A DNA stretch of 36,988 bases, taken from Blumeriella jaapii. Taxonomy: Eukaryota > Ascomycota > Leotiomycetes > Helotiales > Drepanopezizaceae. The stretch covers positions 1 through 36,988 of the forward strand of contig VWND01000058.1 of NCBI GenBank assembly GCA_009599575.1. The letters run 5' to 3'. The position numbers were made by a program, and so were the translations under genes. This document shows, in pieces, positions 9,583 through 21,503 of this stretch. Every line of letters begins with the position of its first letter. The first letter of the stretch is position 1. The notes beneath the pieces were generated by a model. It saw nothing but the letters and a program-made list of their open reading frames with translations, did no database searches and was not told the DNA's origin.

Positions 9583-11291
9583 GAAGCGCCCAATAAGCGA
9601 AGTGACGCTAGGGAGGAGGCCCAAGATCGACCTGCCTTGGAACGCAAAGCCAATGGTTAAAAGAGACCATCCACCAACCCGGATAGCTATTTCGTTTTTG
9701 TTTTACCCTGATTACTGACCTTTAGCTACAGTGCTTTTCTGAGAACTCGGCGTTGAGGATAGAGGACGGAGTTTGAGCCGCTGATCTTGGAGCATGGTGG
9801 CAATTCCGCTTGGCTATAAAAAAAAGTGTGTGGATTTGCTAAATAATCAAAGACCTCTATTTATCTTGAGTCGGGCAATAATTGCATTCGTCCCAGTTTA
9901 GTCTCTAACATGTCTTTATCCGAAGTCGCCTGTATATCTATGTTATGCAATCAGTTTGGATACGATCTCATATTGAACGTTTTTATTTGCACCCATATTT
10001 TATTTACTTATTCTAAAGCAATCTTGGGGCGTAAAATCTCATAAGAGGGCATAACTAATCACAAATTAGCATTTGAGATGCTTACCCTTATGCGCCACTT
10101 TTACAATCGAACAGGCGTTAACAGGTGTTAATAACCATAAGTACGGTTTCATTCAAATCATGAGTACAATAACAGCCTTTGTTTTGATTGGGACTTAGAG
10201 CTCTTTCCGGACTCCAAGACAGACTTGTTTCTTAATCCCTTCAAGGCCAGAGAAAACAATCCTCGAATGGAGAATTGTATGACGCTGCAGCAAGCATTCT
10301 GGGTTATTGGTCACTTACAAAATCGTGCTTGCACTCGAGCCAGTCCAGCACAAAGTTGCTCGACTATTTTGTATATAATATTTGCGGAACACAAGCTAAA
10401 GATGCTTGTATTTTTGGCTCTTAGTTAGTCTCTGTTTGCTGAAGTAAGATAGATGCGCTTGTGCCGCCAGGAAATCCGTATCCGTTTTGGCCCAGCCGAC
10501 CTTGCCACACGAGTACATGGTTCGTAGCTACATTGGCGGCGCTACAATATATTTGCTCAATGCGGACTGCTTCATCAAACTCCCCTTCAAGATCACCTTC
10601 TACTCAGAGATTCACTACAGCATTACCACGAATTTATTTAGATCTTCGGTGCACTAAAGATCCCACTTTTGGGGCTGCCGTGACGCCGCACTGGCTGTCG
10701 GGGTTTGGCGGTCGCTTAAAACCTCGCTAAATTGTCAACAGAGCCATGAAAGCCCATGATTGGCTCAAATTTGTAGCCACTTACACGAGCCAAAGAGCAA
10801 CTTCGTAAGTAAGCATCAAGCCCGTTTTGAGATACGAAAGAAGCTTTTAGGTGTCGGCTATTTGCACTTGACTTGCAAAGCTACGACATCAAGTTCTTCT
10901 TGACAATTTCCGATTGGCTTCCGCAATCTCTGTTCAGTTCTTTGTTGAATCATGCGGCCGATACCGCGTACGGCAACTGATTCAGAGGTGACACACGCCC
11001 GGGCGTCAAAGACACAATACATGCGACTATTGCGCAATGCTCCATGCCACCTATTACAGAGGTTTGAAATCGCCCCTTTACCCGAAGTTGAGAGATGAGA
11101 ATGGGGATAGTCTCAGTGGCAACATCACGGCTGGTTTGTGCTTCCGATATGTTGTGGGTATCGACTTTTTGAGGATGAATGAGGACATTCGCTTGGCACC
11201 TCCGTCAAGATGGTTTTGTGGTACAAGTAAGAGGACTCAGATCTTGAATTGTCCTGTTATTGCCCTCAGCTTAACATTGAATTAGAACAAC
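9583..11291. other. AT-rich intergenic stretch upstream of the MFS gene
   Basis: No gene seen. 9820-10440 is clearly AT-rich with scattered stops in all frames. 10450-10735 is less AT-rich and has an 89-codon frame that I do not recognise as protein. The last 500 bp are the likely promoter of the transporter and contain ATTGGCT (inverse CCAAT) near 10757 and 10910. Confidence 0.55.
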
Positions 11292-13332
11292 ATGGGGCAC
11301 CAGATACATAGCGTTGCATCAATCGCGATTGATGAGGAAGCAATTCACAATGATTCTCGCGATCATCTGGCGGAAACAATGCCGAAGAAGACGTGGAAAG
11401 GATATGTGTGGGACACGTGGGACCTGCCACAGGATCAACGGTGGTTGCTTTTCAAAGTCGATGCCTTCGTGCTTACTTTTGCTTCGGTGAGCTTGTGTTT
11501 CTGGGCTCTCTGCTGCGTGCAACAGTGCATGACTAACCCCAATACTAGCTCGGATACTTTCTCAAGAACCTGGATCAAACAAACGTCAACAACGCGTTCC
11601 TCAGCGGGATGAAGGAAGACCTCAGCATGTACGGAAACGAGCTTGTGACGAGTACCTCGGTGTGGACGGTTGGATATGTGATCGGTCAGATCCCATCCAA
11701 TCTTTTGCTGACTCGAGTTTCTCCCCGAGTGGTCATCCCCACGCTCGAACTGGGCTGGGGTCTTGCGACAATCTGTACGTCAAGAGTCGAGAACATGGGT
11801 GCTCTTTACGCCCTGCGCTTCCTTGTTGGCCTCTTCGAGTGAGTTTCTCCTGGAATGTTGATTCTCCACAGAAGCTAAAAATACCCTACAGATCTGGATT
11901 CTATCCCGGCATCCATTACCTCCTCGGGTCATGGTACACCCCTCGAGAAATAGGCAAGCGGGCCATGATCTTCTGGCTGGCAGGCTCGGTTGGCACAATG
12001 TTCAGTGGATTCCTCCAAGCAGCAGCCTATAAGAATCTCAGCGGAGTTCACGGGTACGCCGGTTGGCGTTGGCTGTTTATCATCGACGGCATCATTACCA
12101 TACCCATCGCTGTCATGGGATACGCTTTCTTTCCCAATCTGCCCCAAGCAGACACTAAGACATGGTGGACAACTGAGGCAGAGCATAAATTGTCAATGGA
12201 CAGGATGAGGGTCATTGGACGTGCCGGCAAACAGCCGTGGACGCGTGCCAAGGCGAGGAGGATCTTGCTTAGTTGGCACACCTATTTCCTGCGTACGTAT
12301 CTCACACTCATTTGCAATTCGAGATACCTTACTCCCAGTATTTCGAAAGCCCAGGACTAATCATGGGCCAGCTTTGCTATATGTCATTTGGAACAACGGA
12401 TTTGGTCAACCAGCCATGGGATATTGGCTCAAAAGCTTCAACAACATTCCAGCTCCAGTTCCAGGGGTTCATTACTCCGTGCCCGACATTAACAACTGTA
12501 AGCTCGAGTCATCATTCTCCCCCGTGCCAATGCTAACTTCGCTGCAGTGCCACTGGTAACCACGGGCATTTTTATAGCAATGGCTCTTGTCTGGGGTTGG
12601 CTTTCAGACGGCCCTTGCAATGGTGCCCGCTGGCCATTCATTTATATCGGTGCTGTTTGCACAGTGAGTTACTATTCCATCACACAGCAGATGATCAGCG
12701 TGTTGCTGACAATTGTAGCTCGTGTTTTCTCTCTTGCTCCGCCAATTACCAGTGTATGAAAACATCGAACAACGCAAAATCATTTACTGGCTAAGCCAGA
12801 TTGGCGTATGTTCCGCCCAGTACACCAACCCCCTGCTGACAAAATCCACAGAACGGCGCCGGCCCTCTGATTCTCAGCTGGATCAACGAGATCTGCTCGG
12901 ACGACACAGAGAAGAGAGCCCTGCTTGTTTCAGCCGGCAATGATTTTGCATACGTTGTGCAGGCGGTCGTAAGAGCGAGAACCTTTTGCAAGAGGTGCAC
13001 AGTCGCTGACAGAGATTAGGCACCAAACTTCGTATGGAAGACGACAGAGTTCCCAGCCGCTCGTAAGGGATACATGTTTTCTATTGTGCTCTCGATCCTT
13101 CTAAGTAAGTCTCTGCCGCCGATGCTATGCATTTCACATGCTGACCGATACCCCCCCAGTCCTGTGGACTGGTGCAATACAGCTCCTGCTCGCAAGGGAC
13201 GCGAGGAAAGCTGGTGAAGAAGAGATTGAGACCTCTGGAGGGACTTCTCCGGATAGCAAAAGTGTAGAAATCGACGTTAGCGATCCTGCTAGTAAAAGGG
13301 TTGCGCAGGCAGACCTCAAGTACGCTGACTAG
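11292..13332 (+). CDS. MFS permease, allantoate/pantothenate (Dal5/Liz1-like) type
   Basis: Plasma-membrane anion:cation symporter of the major facilitator superfamily. Nine exons are inferred: 11292-11486, 11549-11838, 11892-12292, 12372-12497, 12548-12663, 12719-12805, 12852-12968, 13020-13104 and 13160-13332, giving 529 residues. Family marks are LKNLDQTNVNNAFLSGMKEDL after the first helix, GYVIGQIPSNLLLTR, RFLVGLFESGFYPGIHYLLG, GYAGWRWLFIIDG and the C-terminal PLILSWINEIC...ALLVSAGNDFAYVVQA. About 12 membrane segments are expected. The acceptor at 12371 was chosen because it gives FLPLLYVIWNN, as in the family; an acceptor at 12338 would also keep frame but add 11 odd residues. The C-tail is acidic and cytosolic. 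The substrate (pantothenate, allantoate, nicotinate or another carboxylate) cannot be decided. Confidence 0.9.
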
Positions 13333-13912
13333 CTGTGGTCGGGTTTTTGGCATTTAGCTCTTAGGCTTGCATCAGAAACACAGGTTCGAACTTGTTTAGT
13401 CATTTCTTCTTGGGGGCCGTAAGAAAAAGCAAGCCGATTGTCAACCACACCTTCAGCCAGGCTGTCGCAAAATGCCAATTTAAGGTCAAACAGATCCAAT
13501 CTACATACGTAAAGAATAGAACAGCTTTCGCTCTCGCAAGATTCTCAGACTGTGCTGTAATTACGCGGTAAGGAAGCAAATACATGATTTCTATCTATTG
13601 CCTTTCTGGTCTAGTACGATCTCCACTCGACAACTACATTTTCAATATAGCAGAGCGCTTTTCAATTTCAAGCTTCAGCCTCGTAAACTATTTGGGAAAA
13701 TCTTATTTGAAATTCTGAGCCCTGTTCTGGCTTGAAACGCCTACGAATATTCGCATCAGTTGTTATGTAGAGCGGTTTGTTTCGTAGATCTTACCTACAA
13801 ACCAATGGCTGTCTGAGTCTTGTGTAAAAAAAAGGTTTCAAAGCAGACAATCTACACATCACGCGTACCTGTAGGGACGATCATGATTGTTAATTCATTT
13901 AGATCCTGCGCA

Positions 13913-13927
13913 GGGGGGGGGGGGGGG
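13913..13927 (+). repeat. G15 homopolymer
   Basis: Fifteen consecutive G inside otherwise AT-rich DNA. The length may carry sequencing error. Confidence 0.85.
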
Positions 13928-16413
13928 CAAGATCCGCCAAAATGGGCCCCTAAAATAGATATTTGGGTAATTCAAGGTTGAATTTCAATTATGTTTTGCG
14001 TCATGATTACATATGTCACTACTTCCGTGTTATTGAAACAGAGCGTTTCTAGCTCGAGATTGTGAGCGATTTGGCTCTAGAAGCAGTATAAACACTGCTT
14101 TCTTACTTGAAAGCAAATTAACCATCGGTTATCTGTCGATCACAAGACTTTTGTCTCAGCTTTTACGCTCTATTCAATTAACCATTTCTGAAGTATATAT
14201 AAAATCGGTACTCTTAAAACTTTCCCATGCCCATATTCCTGCAAAACCTCCCAGTTATATGGATCCGCCAGTTGCACTAGATCTACACAACATATGTCGC
14301 ACAAATCCCATAAGACTCGAGCAACTTCTGTACAAAGCTTGGAATTAGCGCGTATTTAAGCACAAAGAAAGGCAGCTGTAGTGCCTTTTCGTTGTCGATT
14401 CCTATTTTGCGATCAAATTTTCAAAACTTATGGAACAAATAGCATAGAAAGCTTAATGTGACGTTGAAAATATGTAACGTTCAGCGATATAACAAGCTTG
14501 TCACGCGGCAATTTTACAACTTTCCAAACGATACGGTAACGTGCCAAATAGAAGATTTAAACACAAGTTGTATACATATTCACAAAAGATAGAGAAAACT
14601 GGAAAAGCCAACTTATTTGAATACGTAAATTCTGAGGTTTTGATCCTGCGGTATCACAGCTTTTGTGACGATCAGAGCATAGGGGAGCTAAGATTGAATC
14701 AACAGAGGCTCGAGAGATCACACGTCATGAGAGAAGCAGTCTTCTACAACTACTTAGAATCAACAACTAGAGAAGGCAATGGTTGTTGTAGGGTAAGAGC
14801 CTTACATACAATGAAGGGAGCTCCACATTGCACAGGGAGGCTCCACGAGGAGAATTGACGAGCTACTGTACAGTACAGTACACCGTGATGTGTGCATTTA
14901 AGCGAGGGAAAGATGCCATAGATAGCCGAACCGAAGGGACCATGAGGCCGAAAAGTCACAGCTTTTCTATTATAGGCACGTTTAAAAATAGTTGATAGTC
15001 GTGCCAAACCACAAGTTGACTTTTGTACGTATATCTCACCGTCCTTAGCTGCCTTTTACACAAGATACAATTTTTTTCGTCGTTTCATTTATCGAAAGAA
15101 ATGAATCATCTGATCGGCAGGTAGCGGTGCTTCTTCGAAAGCGCTACACTACCGTCTTTGTCGTAATTTCTATCTTTTCCTTCTTGTCGCAATCCGATGA
15201 GCTGTCAGGAACCAACATCACGTGTATGAGTCAGGTGATCCGCCAAGACCCTCTGCCTCCTACCAACCCTCGAATAGTACTCTCTGCGGATAGGCCGTGG
15301 GGGCCGGATAGTACTGTGGGGGCTGGAGATGACATTTAGGTAAAACACTCTATGGGAGTGATTGCTAAGGAACCAGTTATTAGGGTTATATTGAGAAGGA
15401 TTGAGAAGAGGTCGGGATGGGGGCTGGAGAGCATACTAAATGGGGTTCGCCTGGTTTCCTGGGAAATACTCTTCTCGAGGGCTCCACCCCTCCTTTTGTA
15501 CTTATACACGCCTTCTACTAGAGATGTAGAAGGTAGAGATCAGTCTGACTATCAACCCAACCTTATCTGAGCTCTATTGTCTGAACTAGTGTTTCCCTGC
15601 TTTTCAATCCTTACATGAGCGCCGTTCAAGCAGATCGCAGTCGCTCAAGTACTGTGTACCATGGTATCTGTGCTGTACTGTAACTGTACTTGTGCGAAAT
15701 AATGTTGATTTTACGCCCGTGCGATATTTCCATCACGAGGGGTTATTTGCAAGGGAATTATCCAAGTGGAAAGCAGCATTGCCACTATATAATTGCAGAA
15801 TTTACGCACTGGTGTCAACCTAACATTCTTCACCCAAGTACGAAGCATAATAGTGGGCTGCCTTCCCACCATTAATGGTTCTACTATACCCCCTACATAA
15901 AAAGTTAAACTCCTGCACAGGCAAAGGGGTCTGCGACCAGTCACACCAGCGTAGAATTCTCTAGAAGGGAGCATAATATCTAAAACCGCCACCCCACGAT
16001 TTAGGACATGTGCAACAGGGATTTAAGCTAGGCTGTACTTAAGGGGGATGAAAAGTAAAAGAAAAAGCTCGAAATCGCCGATGAGAAATGTATTTTCGGC
16101 CTTTCAAACTCTTGTTTGTAAAAATCCCCAGCTTAACACGTCTCCAATGCCCTGCGGGAGCTTGAGGTAGCGCGGTTTCACTGCTCCAGACGTTAAATTT
16201 CATCATTGTTATCATCATCATCAAACTCTTTTTGGACGAATAAAGCTTTTATGCCGCAAAAGCAAAGATCAAGTTCGCGGCAGAAAAAGATTAACTGGAA
16301 TCGAAAAAGCTAAAAGTTCGTATCAGGCTCCACGTACGGGTATCGAATCTCGCTCGCAAAATCGTCGTCGTCGACGATCTCGCACCCCGAGGAGCGGCAG
16401 AAAACTTGACTGA

Positions 16414-16773
16414 TGTAGGCCTCTCAAAGGGCACGCCAGACACATTACCATTAGAGCCTCGGACTCGGACTGTGGATTAAAGGCACTGCGAATTGGGAGA
16501 ATCCGGAACGTTGCGGCCGAGAAGTTGTATCGGGAGCTGCGGCTGCGGGAAAGACGGCAACTGGGTGGGGAGCGCTGGGATGCAGGAGAAGCACCCCGAC
16601 AACTGATTGCAGACAGCCTGGCACTAAAGCCAATGGTTCACAGCTGCTTCTGCGGAGAAGATCGAAAGGGGTTGTGGAATTATGCGATGTACAGCATGCC
16701 CGCTTCGACGCACCAGGCATTTGACGATCGTGAGGATATACGAGTCAGCATTCGCAAGATACATAGCAAGTAA
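16414..16773 (+). pseudogene. Possible coding relic, charged helix-rich
   Basis: The frame is open for 120 codons between stops but has no ATG near its beginning. Its translation looks protein-like, with a charged helix (RNVAAEKLYRELRLRERRQ) followed by LIADSLALKPMVHSCFCGED and a clean end at 16773. On the other strand just to the left (about 16312-16420) another short frame also looks protein-like, rich in acidic residues (CEIVDDDDFASEIRYPYVE). I do not recognise a family. The fragments may be exons of a decayed gene or of a real gene with missed introns. Confidence 0.25.
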
Positions 16774-17739
16774 CATCCAGAGACGACGCGCATCGACTCG
16801 GCAAGAAAAAAAAAACGATGGAGAAAGAGGCTTCAGGAGATTGATTGCAAGTATAGTAAGTTTGGTGCTTGGTACTGTAATTTCGGTCTCCTCGAGTCTT
16901 GTGATTGAATGAGTCGACTTCGACACTTGCTCTTACGCACCACGGTGTACAGTACAATACTGTACAATACTGTACTACACAGTGCTTAAGTACTACGTAG
17001 AACTAATATTAGGGGATTCCACTTGGACCGCGACAAGAGTCTGATCACACTTGGCACGGCTTGACGTCTGTTCTAACATCTTGCTTGGTCATCGTTCAGA
17101 TGTCGACTCTCCCTTGGTGGTGGTGGTTCGCTTCTCTTCCCCCTTGTTTACTTCCCCAGCCCCCGCCAAATACGAAAAATGCCGGTCGCCAACCTCGCGG
17201 CTTTCGGGATATAATTTGGCATCGCCTATCTCGAGACAATCAATCGACTTATTGATCAGTTGATGTCGGAATTACACGTGTACACGCAGCGCCATCGATA
17301 ACAGACGCCACGACCAAGCACGGCAAAGGTTCTTCGGGCTCTCCCGCTGTCTTGGTGCGAAGTACCTTACGGCTCCGTCCAGCATTCGTCGTGCCGATTC
17401 CACAAGACCACCAGCATAGGTACACATCACATACATCATACACATTATACACGGCACACCCGTGCTGCTACCGCGAGAGTACCGTGCGAGTGCGGTGCCA
17501 CATGAGATCATAGTCCTTCTACAGAGTACGCTATCCCGACTTGTCTTCTTCAGTGCCAGGACCAGCGATTCACGAAACGAAACATCCACCCACCGAAACC
17601 TGAGACACCCCCCGGGCGTGCAACCAGCAACATCTTCTTGACTTTTGCTTTCTAGAAAAGAAGAAAAGTCAAGCAGGACGGCGAACACCACCGAGAGGTC
17701 CACGCGCTGCATAGCTCGCCCCCCCCCTCTTCACGGGTC

Positions 17740-19395
17740 ATGCAAATGCCATCTCCGTCTCTTAAAACCCGCGCCATCCCATGTCTCAGCAAGTCGAAGC
17801 ATTGCGGATCAGCAGCGGGGGAACCGACCGAGACAGGAATTGGCAGCAGCAGCAGCAGCAGCAGCAGTGCCAGCGGGCAGCGATGGGCCGAGGACTCCGC
17901 CGATGCTGAGACTGGGGAGGTTTACCATCCATTGCAACACACGAAGAAGAGGCCGGCGTCATCACTACACCAGCTCGCTCCGGCTCCTGCACTCTCACCA
18001 CCCGCTCTGCAGCTCCGAACCTCGCCAGCGCAGTACGAGGAAGATTTGAGACTGTCGCGGACGCTCACGAGGCCCGTCGCGGACAGCCGGCCAGCTGCCT
18101 TCTCGCGCAGCCCAGGGAGAAGAGAGCCGACACGGCTGGGCCTCGAAGGAGACTTCATGCCGACTCTGACGGGCGACAAAGAGGGGTTGGTCAGAATCAC
18201 AGATAAGGGCAGAGGGGGACTGAGCTCCTGGTTCGCGGGTTCATCAGCACCGATGCCCATGGGACTCTCGACCATGGATTCCAGCCTCCCCACCTCGCCC
18301 GCTCTCTCGAGCCCGAGCAGTCCTACATGGTACTCACCCAAACCCGCAACGCAAACTCTCGGCCGAACCAGCACGGTCGGGGGGGGCTTGTTCAACTTCT
18401 TCGCCGCCAAATCGCCGCCCAAGCCGCAACACACGGTGCAGATACCAGCCGAGCTGAACGACGACGAGTTCCTCACCCTGGACGTCAGGTCCGCTCTCTT
18501 CCCCGGTGGAGAGCCAAGTGCCCAGGATCCGTTCTCGCCCGCCGCGTTCAACAATCTACTGATCAACGCCGAAGGACTCTTGGAGAAGCTACAGACGGCA
18601 TACAAACTACGTACGCTCTCCCTACACGAACTCTCGGCCGAGAAGTCGGCCATGAGCGAGGAGATCGAGGAGGCCGAGACCCGAGCCCGCTCGCTGAAGT
18701 CACAGCTGGAAGACATGGCACGCCAGGTCGCGCTGAGAGATTCCGCCATGGACGAGCTGGGCGCCGAACTCGCCGCCGAGAAGCAGGCCAGGGCCGAAGA
18801 GAAAGCCGCCCGCGAACAATCCATCGCCCTCATCGGTGCGAGACGGACGAAACACCTCAGCATCGACACCACCAACGAAGACCTCGGCATCTCCTGCCGG
18901 CCAAGGAACCGCAGAAGCGAGGAGGGCGCGAGCAGCATCGACGACGGAGACAGCGACGCCGAGAGCGCGGACTCGGTCTTCTCGCGCAGTCGGAGCCCAG
19001 CGTTCACCATGTGCTCCGTCTCCATCGCCGATCCCGTCTTCCCTCCTCCTCCTCCTCCTCCGAAGGCTCCTCAGCAGGCGCCCCTCGCGCGCACGATGCC
19101 CAGCCCCGCGCGCGACGTCGGCAGGCCGCCGACGCCGCGGCGGCAGAGCACGTTCCAGAAAGTGCTGAGCGGCTTGGTGCAGTCGCCGACGGAGAAGGCG
19201 AAGGCGTCCGACGACGCCTGGGCCGGGATCGGGATGGGCGAGGAGGGCTGTGGCAACTGCCGGGGCCGCGACGCGAGCGTGGCCTGGGACGCGGTGGGCC
19301 TGATGCGGGCGGAGAACAGGGAGCTGAAGGGGCGCGTCGAGGGCTTGGAGAAGGCCGTCAAGTGCGCGCTGGATCTGTGCAATGGCATCTTCTGA
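17740..19395 (+). CDS. Orphan Ser/Pro-rich coiled-coil protein
   Basis: I do not recognise a named family. A single exon gives 551 residues. Visible parts are a Ser/Pro-rich, probably disordered N-terminal half with an eight-Ser run (36-43), then a short distinctive segment GGGLFNFFAAKSPPK (about 214-228). A long charged coiled coil follows at about 273-366 (AEKSAMSEEIEEAETRARSLK and onward). After an acidic stretch (SSIDDGDSDAESADS) comes a proline run near 434-440. A short C-terminal heptad region ends CALDLCNGIF. Many SP and TP dipeptides suggest phosphorylation. There is no signal peptide or membrane segment. A cytoskeletal or scaffold role is only a guess. Base composition is GC-rich, which also creates long shadow frames in other registers. 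The start could be slightly different, since the frame remains open for a little upstream. Confidence 0.75.
   Translation: MQMPSPSLKTRAIPCLSKSKHCGSAAGEPTETGIGSSSSSSSSASGQRWAEDSADAETGEVYHPLQHTKKRPASSLHQLAPAPALSPPALQLRTSPAQYEEDLRLSRTLTRPVADSRPAAFSRSPGRREPTRLGLEGDFMPTLTGDKEGLVRITDKGRGGLSSWFAGSSAPMPMGLSTMDSSLPTSPALSSPSSPTWYSPKPATQTLGRTSTVGGGLFNFFAAKSPPKPQHTVQIPAELNDDEFLTLDVRSALFPGGEPSAQDPFSPAAFNNLLINAEGLLEKLQTAYKLRTLSLHELSAEKSAMSEEIEEAETRARSLKSQLEDMARQVALRDSAMDELGAELAAEKQARAEEKAAREQSIALIGARRTKHLSIDTTNEDLGISCRPRNRRSEEGASSIDDGDSDAESADSVFSRSRSPAFTMCSVSIADPVFPPPPPPPKAPQQAPLARTMPSPARDVGRPPTPRRQSTFQKVLSGLVQSPTEKAKASDDAWAGIGMGEEGCGNCRGRDASVAWDAVGLMRAENRELKGRVEGLEKAVKCALDLCNGIF
17845..17868 (+). repeat. 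In-frame AGC triplet repeat (poly-Ser)
   Basis: Seven AGC plus one AGT encode the eight-serine run of the coiled-coil protein. Such triplet runs are prone to length variation between strains without breaking the frame. Confidence 0.9.
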
Positions 19396-19745
19396 GCTCT
19401 TGCTTGCCGTGTCTGTCTGTCTGTTCTGCAGCGAGACAGCCAGTGGGGGTCGGTGGGCGCGTTATAATAGGGACGAGGCAGGCTAGGCCAGGCGTTTGGA
19501 AAGAAACAGCGGCGTGGGACTGGAGAGGACCAGTCGGCTGTATTGCATTTTTTATCTCTCTCGCGAAGTCAGGGTGGCTAGTAGGCAGGATACCTAGGTA
19601 CCTATAGGGAAAGAAAACAACAAGTTAAGCGGGGTCGAAAATACTCGGCATCCACGCATTCAATCAAGCATTCGGACCTTCCCGTGCACAAGCATCCCAC
19701 CCCCAAGCAACAATTGTTGTCTACTTACCACTTTTTCTTTGCGTC

Positions 19746-19787
<42 letters not shown>

Positions 19788-19788
19788 C
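19746..19788 (+). repeat. (TTTC)n microsatellite
   Basis: About ten and a half perfect copies of TTTC, followed 65 bp later by a G-rich stretch (19853-19888) of the GGGGGGA type. Confidence 0.95.
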
Positions 19789-20057
19789 TCCTCTGTGCTA
19801 TGCACGATGTAAATTGCTAGTTGCACGTCCCTTCTGAGTTTGGCGTGCACTTGGGGAGGGGGGAGGGGGGGAGGGGGGTGAGGGGGAAGCGGTGGTAAGA
19901 CGCTGGTGCGGGTGAATGTTTGATTGCCAATCAAGCAAGTCCAGTGAAGTCAAGTCGTTTCTATTCCGCCTCGCTTTACACGGGTTAGAGTATTTACAGT
20001 ACTGGATGCACCTTAGGCATTTGGAAGTGGACGAGGGGTATGATGATAGTGGTAAGC

Positions 20058-20072
20058 TTTTTTTTTTTTTTT
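20058..20072 (+). repeat. T15 homopolymer
   Basis: Fifteen consecutive T, within TG-rich DNA. Confidence 0.9.
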
Positions 20073-20226
20073 GTGACGTTTAGGTACTGTATGTAAAGTA
20101 TATGTGATATATGTATGTGTATGTAGACATGTAAATCTACTTCGTTTCTAGATAGTGGGTTAGGTGTTTGAGATAATTAGGTAGCTAAGGTAGCTAGCTA
20201 ATGGCTGTGGAGATGGGTGAGTGGAT

Positions 20227-20287
20227 GTGAGTGAGTGAGTGAGTGAGTGAGTGAGTGAGTGAGTGAGTGAGTGAGTGAGTGAGTGAG
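20227..20287 (+). repeat. (GTGA)15 microsatellite
   Basis: About fifteen perfect GTGA copies over 61 bp; the longest perfect microsatellite in the window. Confidence 0.97.
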
Positions 20288-21503
20288 CTGTGGTTTGGAA
20301 AACAGAGGAAAAAGGGGTGGGAGAATATCTCTTCTCATCAAGAGATTTGGCAGGTTTTGTTTACAAATGTATATGTATGTAGATACATACATATATGTAC
20401 AGTATCAATCGAGTTGAGTGGCCATTCCGTCCCAGCTTTTTCCGGTCTACCTGACTATCGCCTTCTCCGAGGTCTCGTCGTTGTGCATCGGGTGGTACAG
20501 TAAGTAAGTACTACCTATTCGCTCCGGAGTCCGTTCCGCTCTACTACATACTGTACGTATGTACAGTACAGTACTTCGCAGTAAGTGCTTTCTTGGAGAG
20601 AGCAGGCGGAGGGGGCGGGGGGTCGTGTTTTGCCATGTCCAGTCGAGCTGAGCTGCAGGCCGAATCTGGCCGAGGCTCCTATCACTTTACAATATGTACA
20701 TGTACATACCTACTGTACTGTAGTATGTAGTATCTTCTAGCGTCCATCGATGGATGGATCGACGCCGGGGCTCGTGACTTTCCGACTTTCTGATTGTCTG
20801 GTCGCTCGCATGGAATACACAGTAGAGATCGGATGCTCGGGCGAGGGTGGGGGAGGCATTCTCAGTGCTTTTCCTCCGCCGTGGCATGCATGGTCGGCCG
20901 TATCGCGTTGCATGTATGTACTGTACAGTACTGTACGATGCATGTACCTCGCCACCGCTGGGAGGCTGTGTTTGCTGGGGCCTGGCTATAAGGTTGCTTT
21001 TTCCTTGTGGTGGGTGTGGCTGTATTGTCGTTCCGTTTGTATTTTTTTGGTATTTGCTTACCTTACAGTACAGTACGTGCCTTTTCCAAACCATGCTTGT
21101 TTTTTCTTCCTTTTCCGGCACGTTGTCAAATGTTCTCCGCACACGCGGGCGCTGCTGCTGCGATAGGTATGCACTGTATGTATGCAAGTACTGTACCTAG
21201 GTAGTTACATGTGCAACGAAACACTTCTGTTCTTAGTGATTGCGAGGTCGTTTGTGTGTGTGGCTGGAAGTCATCGTCATCGACTCGATCCAGATTTATA
21301 GCCCTCCATCCATTCATTCATCCGCTAGCGAGCAGGTCTCGAATTCGCGTGAGGATCAAAATAACGAACAACGAACAACGAACAGCTCAGAGCGAGAAGA
21401 ATACACGTATGTATGCGGGTTCACTTGTTAGAGTTTCGGATCGCTGTTATTGTTGTCGATACTGCTAATAAGACGCTGGCTTGGTGAGTGCTACAGTACA
21501 TAT

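Larger units (their letters stand above)
13333..17739. other. 4.4-kb gene-poor, partly AT-rich stretch
   Basis: No intact gene recognised. 13400-14700 is AT-rich with frequent TA steps, which could be old RIP-altered DNA, but I could not compute indices. A 15-base G run lies at 13913-13927 and TACTGTAC runs at 14864-14880, 15673-15690 and 16946-16978. A probable coding relic is at 16414-16773. The last 500 bp are the promoter and leader of the next gene, with a C-rich tract just before its ATG. Frames at 14151-14348 and 14541-14858 are open but unlike any family I know. Confidence 0.5.

Noticed and set aside
12339..12371. Alternative acceptor at 12338 in the MFS gene
   Set aside because: It keeps frame but adds 11 residues that break the conserved FLPLLYVIWNN region; the acceptor at 12371 restores it exactly.
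13383..13392. GGTTCGAAC, resembling a tRNA B box
   Set aside because: No matching A box, acceptor stem or anticodon arm could be drawn around it. The same applies to GGTTCGAAAT at 24921, which is the Rvs161 intron start.
14541..14858. 105-codon frame in the AT-rich stretch
   Set aside because: Unrecognised composition, no leader or intron signals, and it lies in DNA that looks degraded.
18327..19607. 426-codon plus-strand frame overlapping the coiled-coil gene
   Set aside because: Very Arg-rich translation in an alternative frame of GC-rich DNA. The 551-residue frame has a clear coiled coil and a better start. The 367-codon antisense frame at 17922-19025 is rejected for the same reason.
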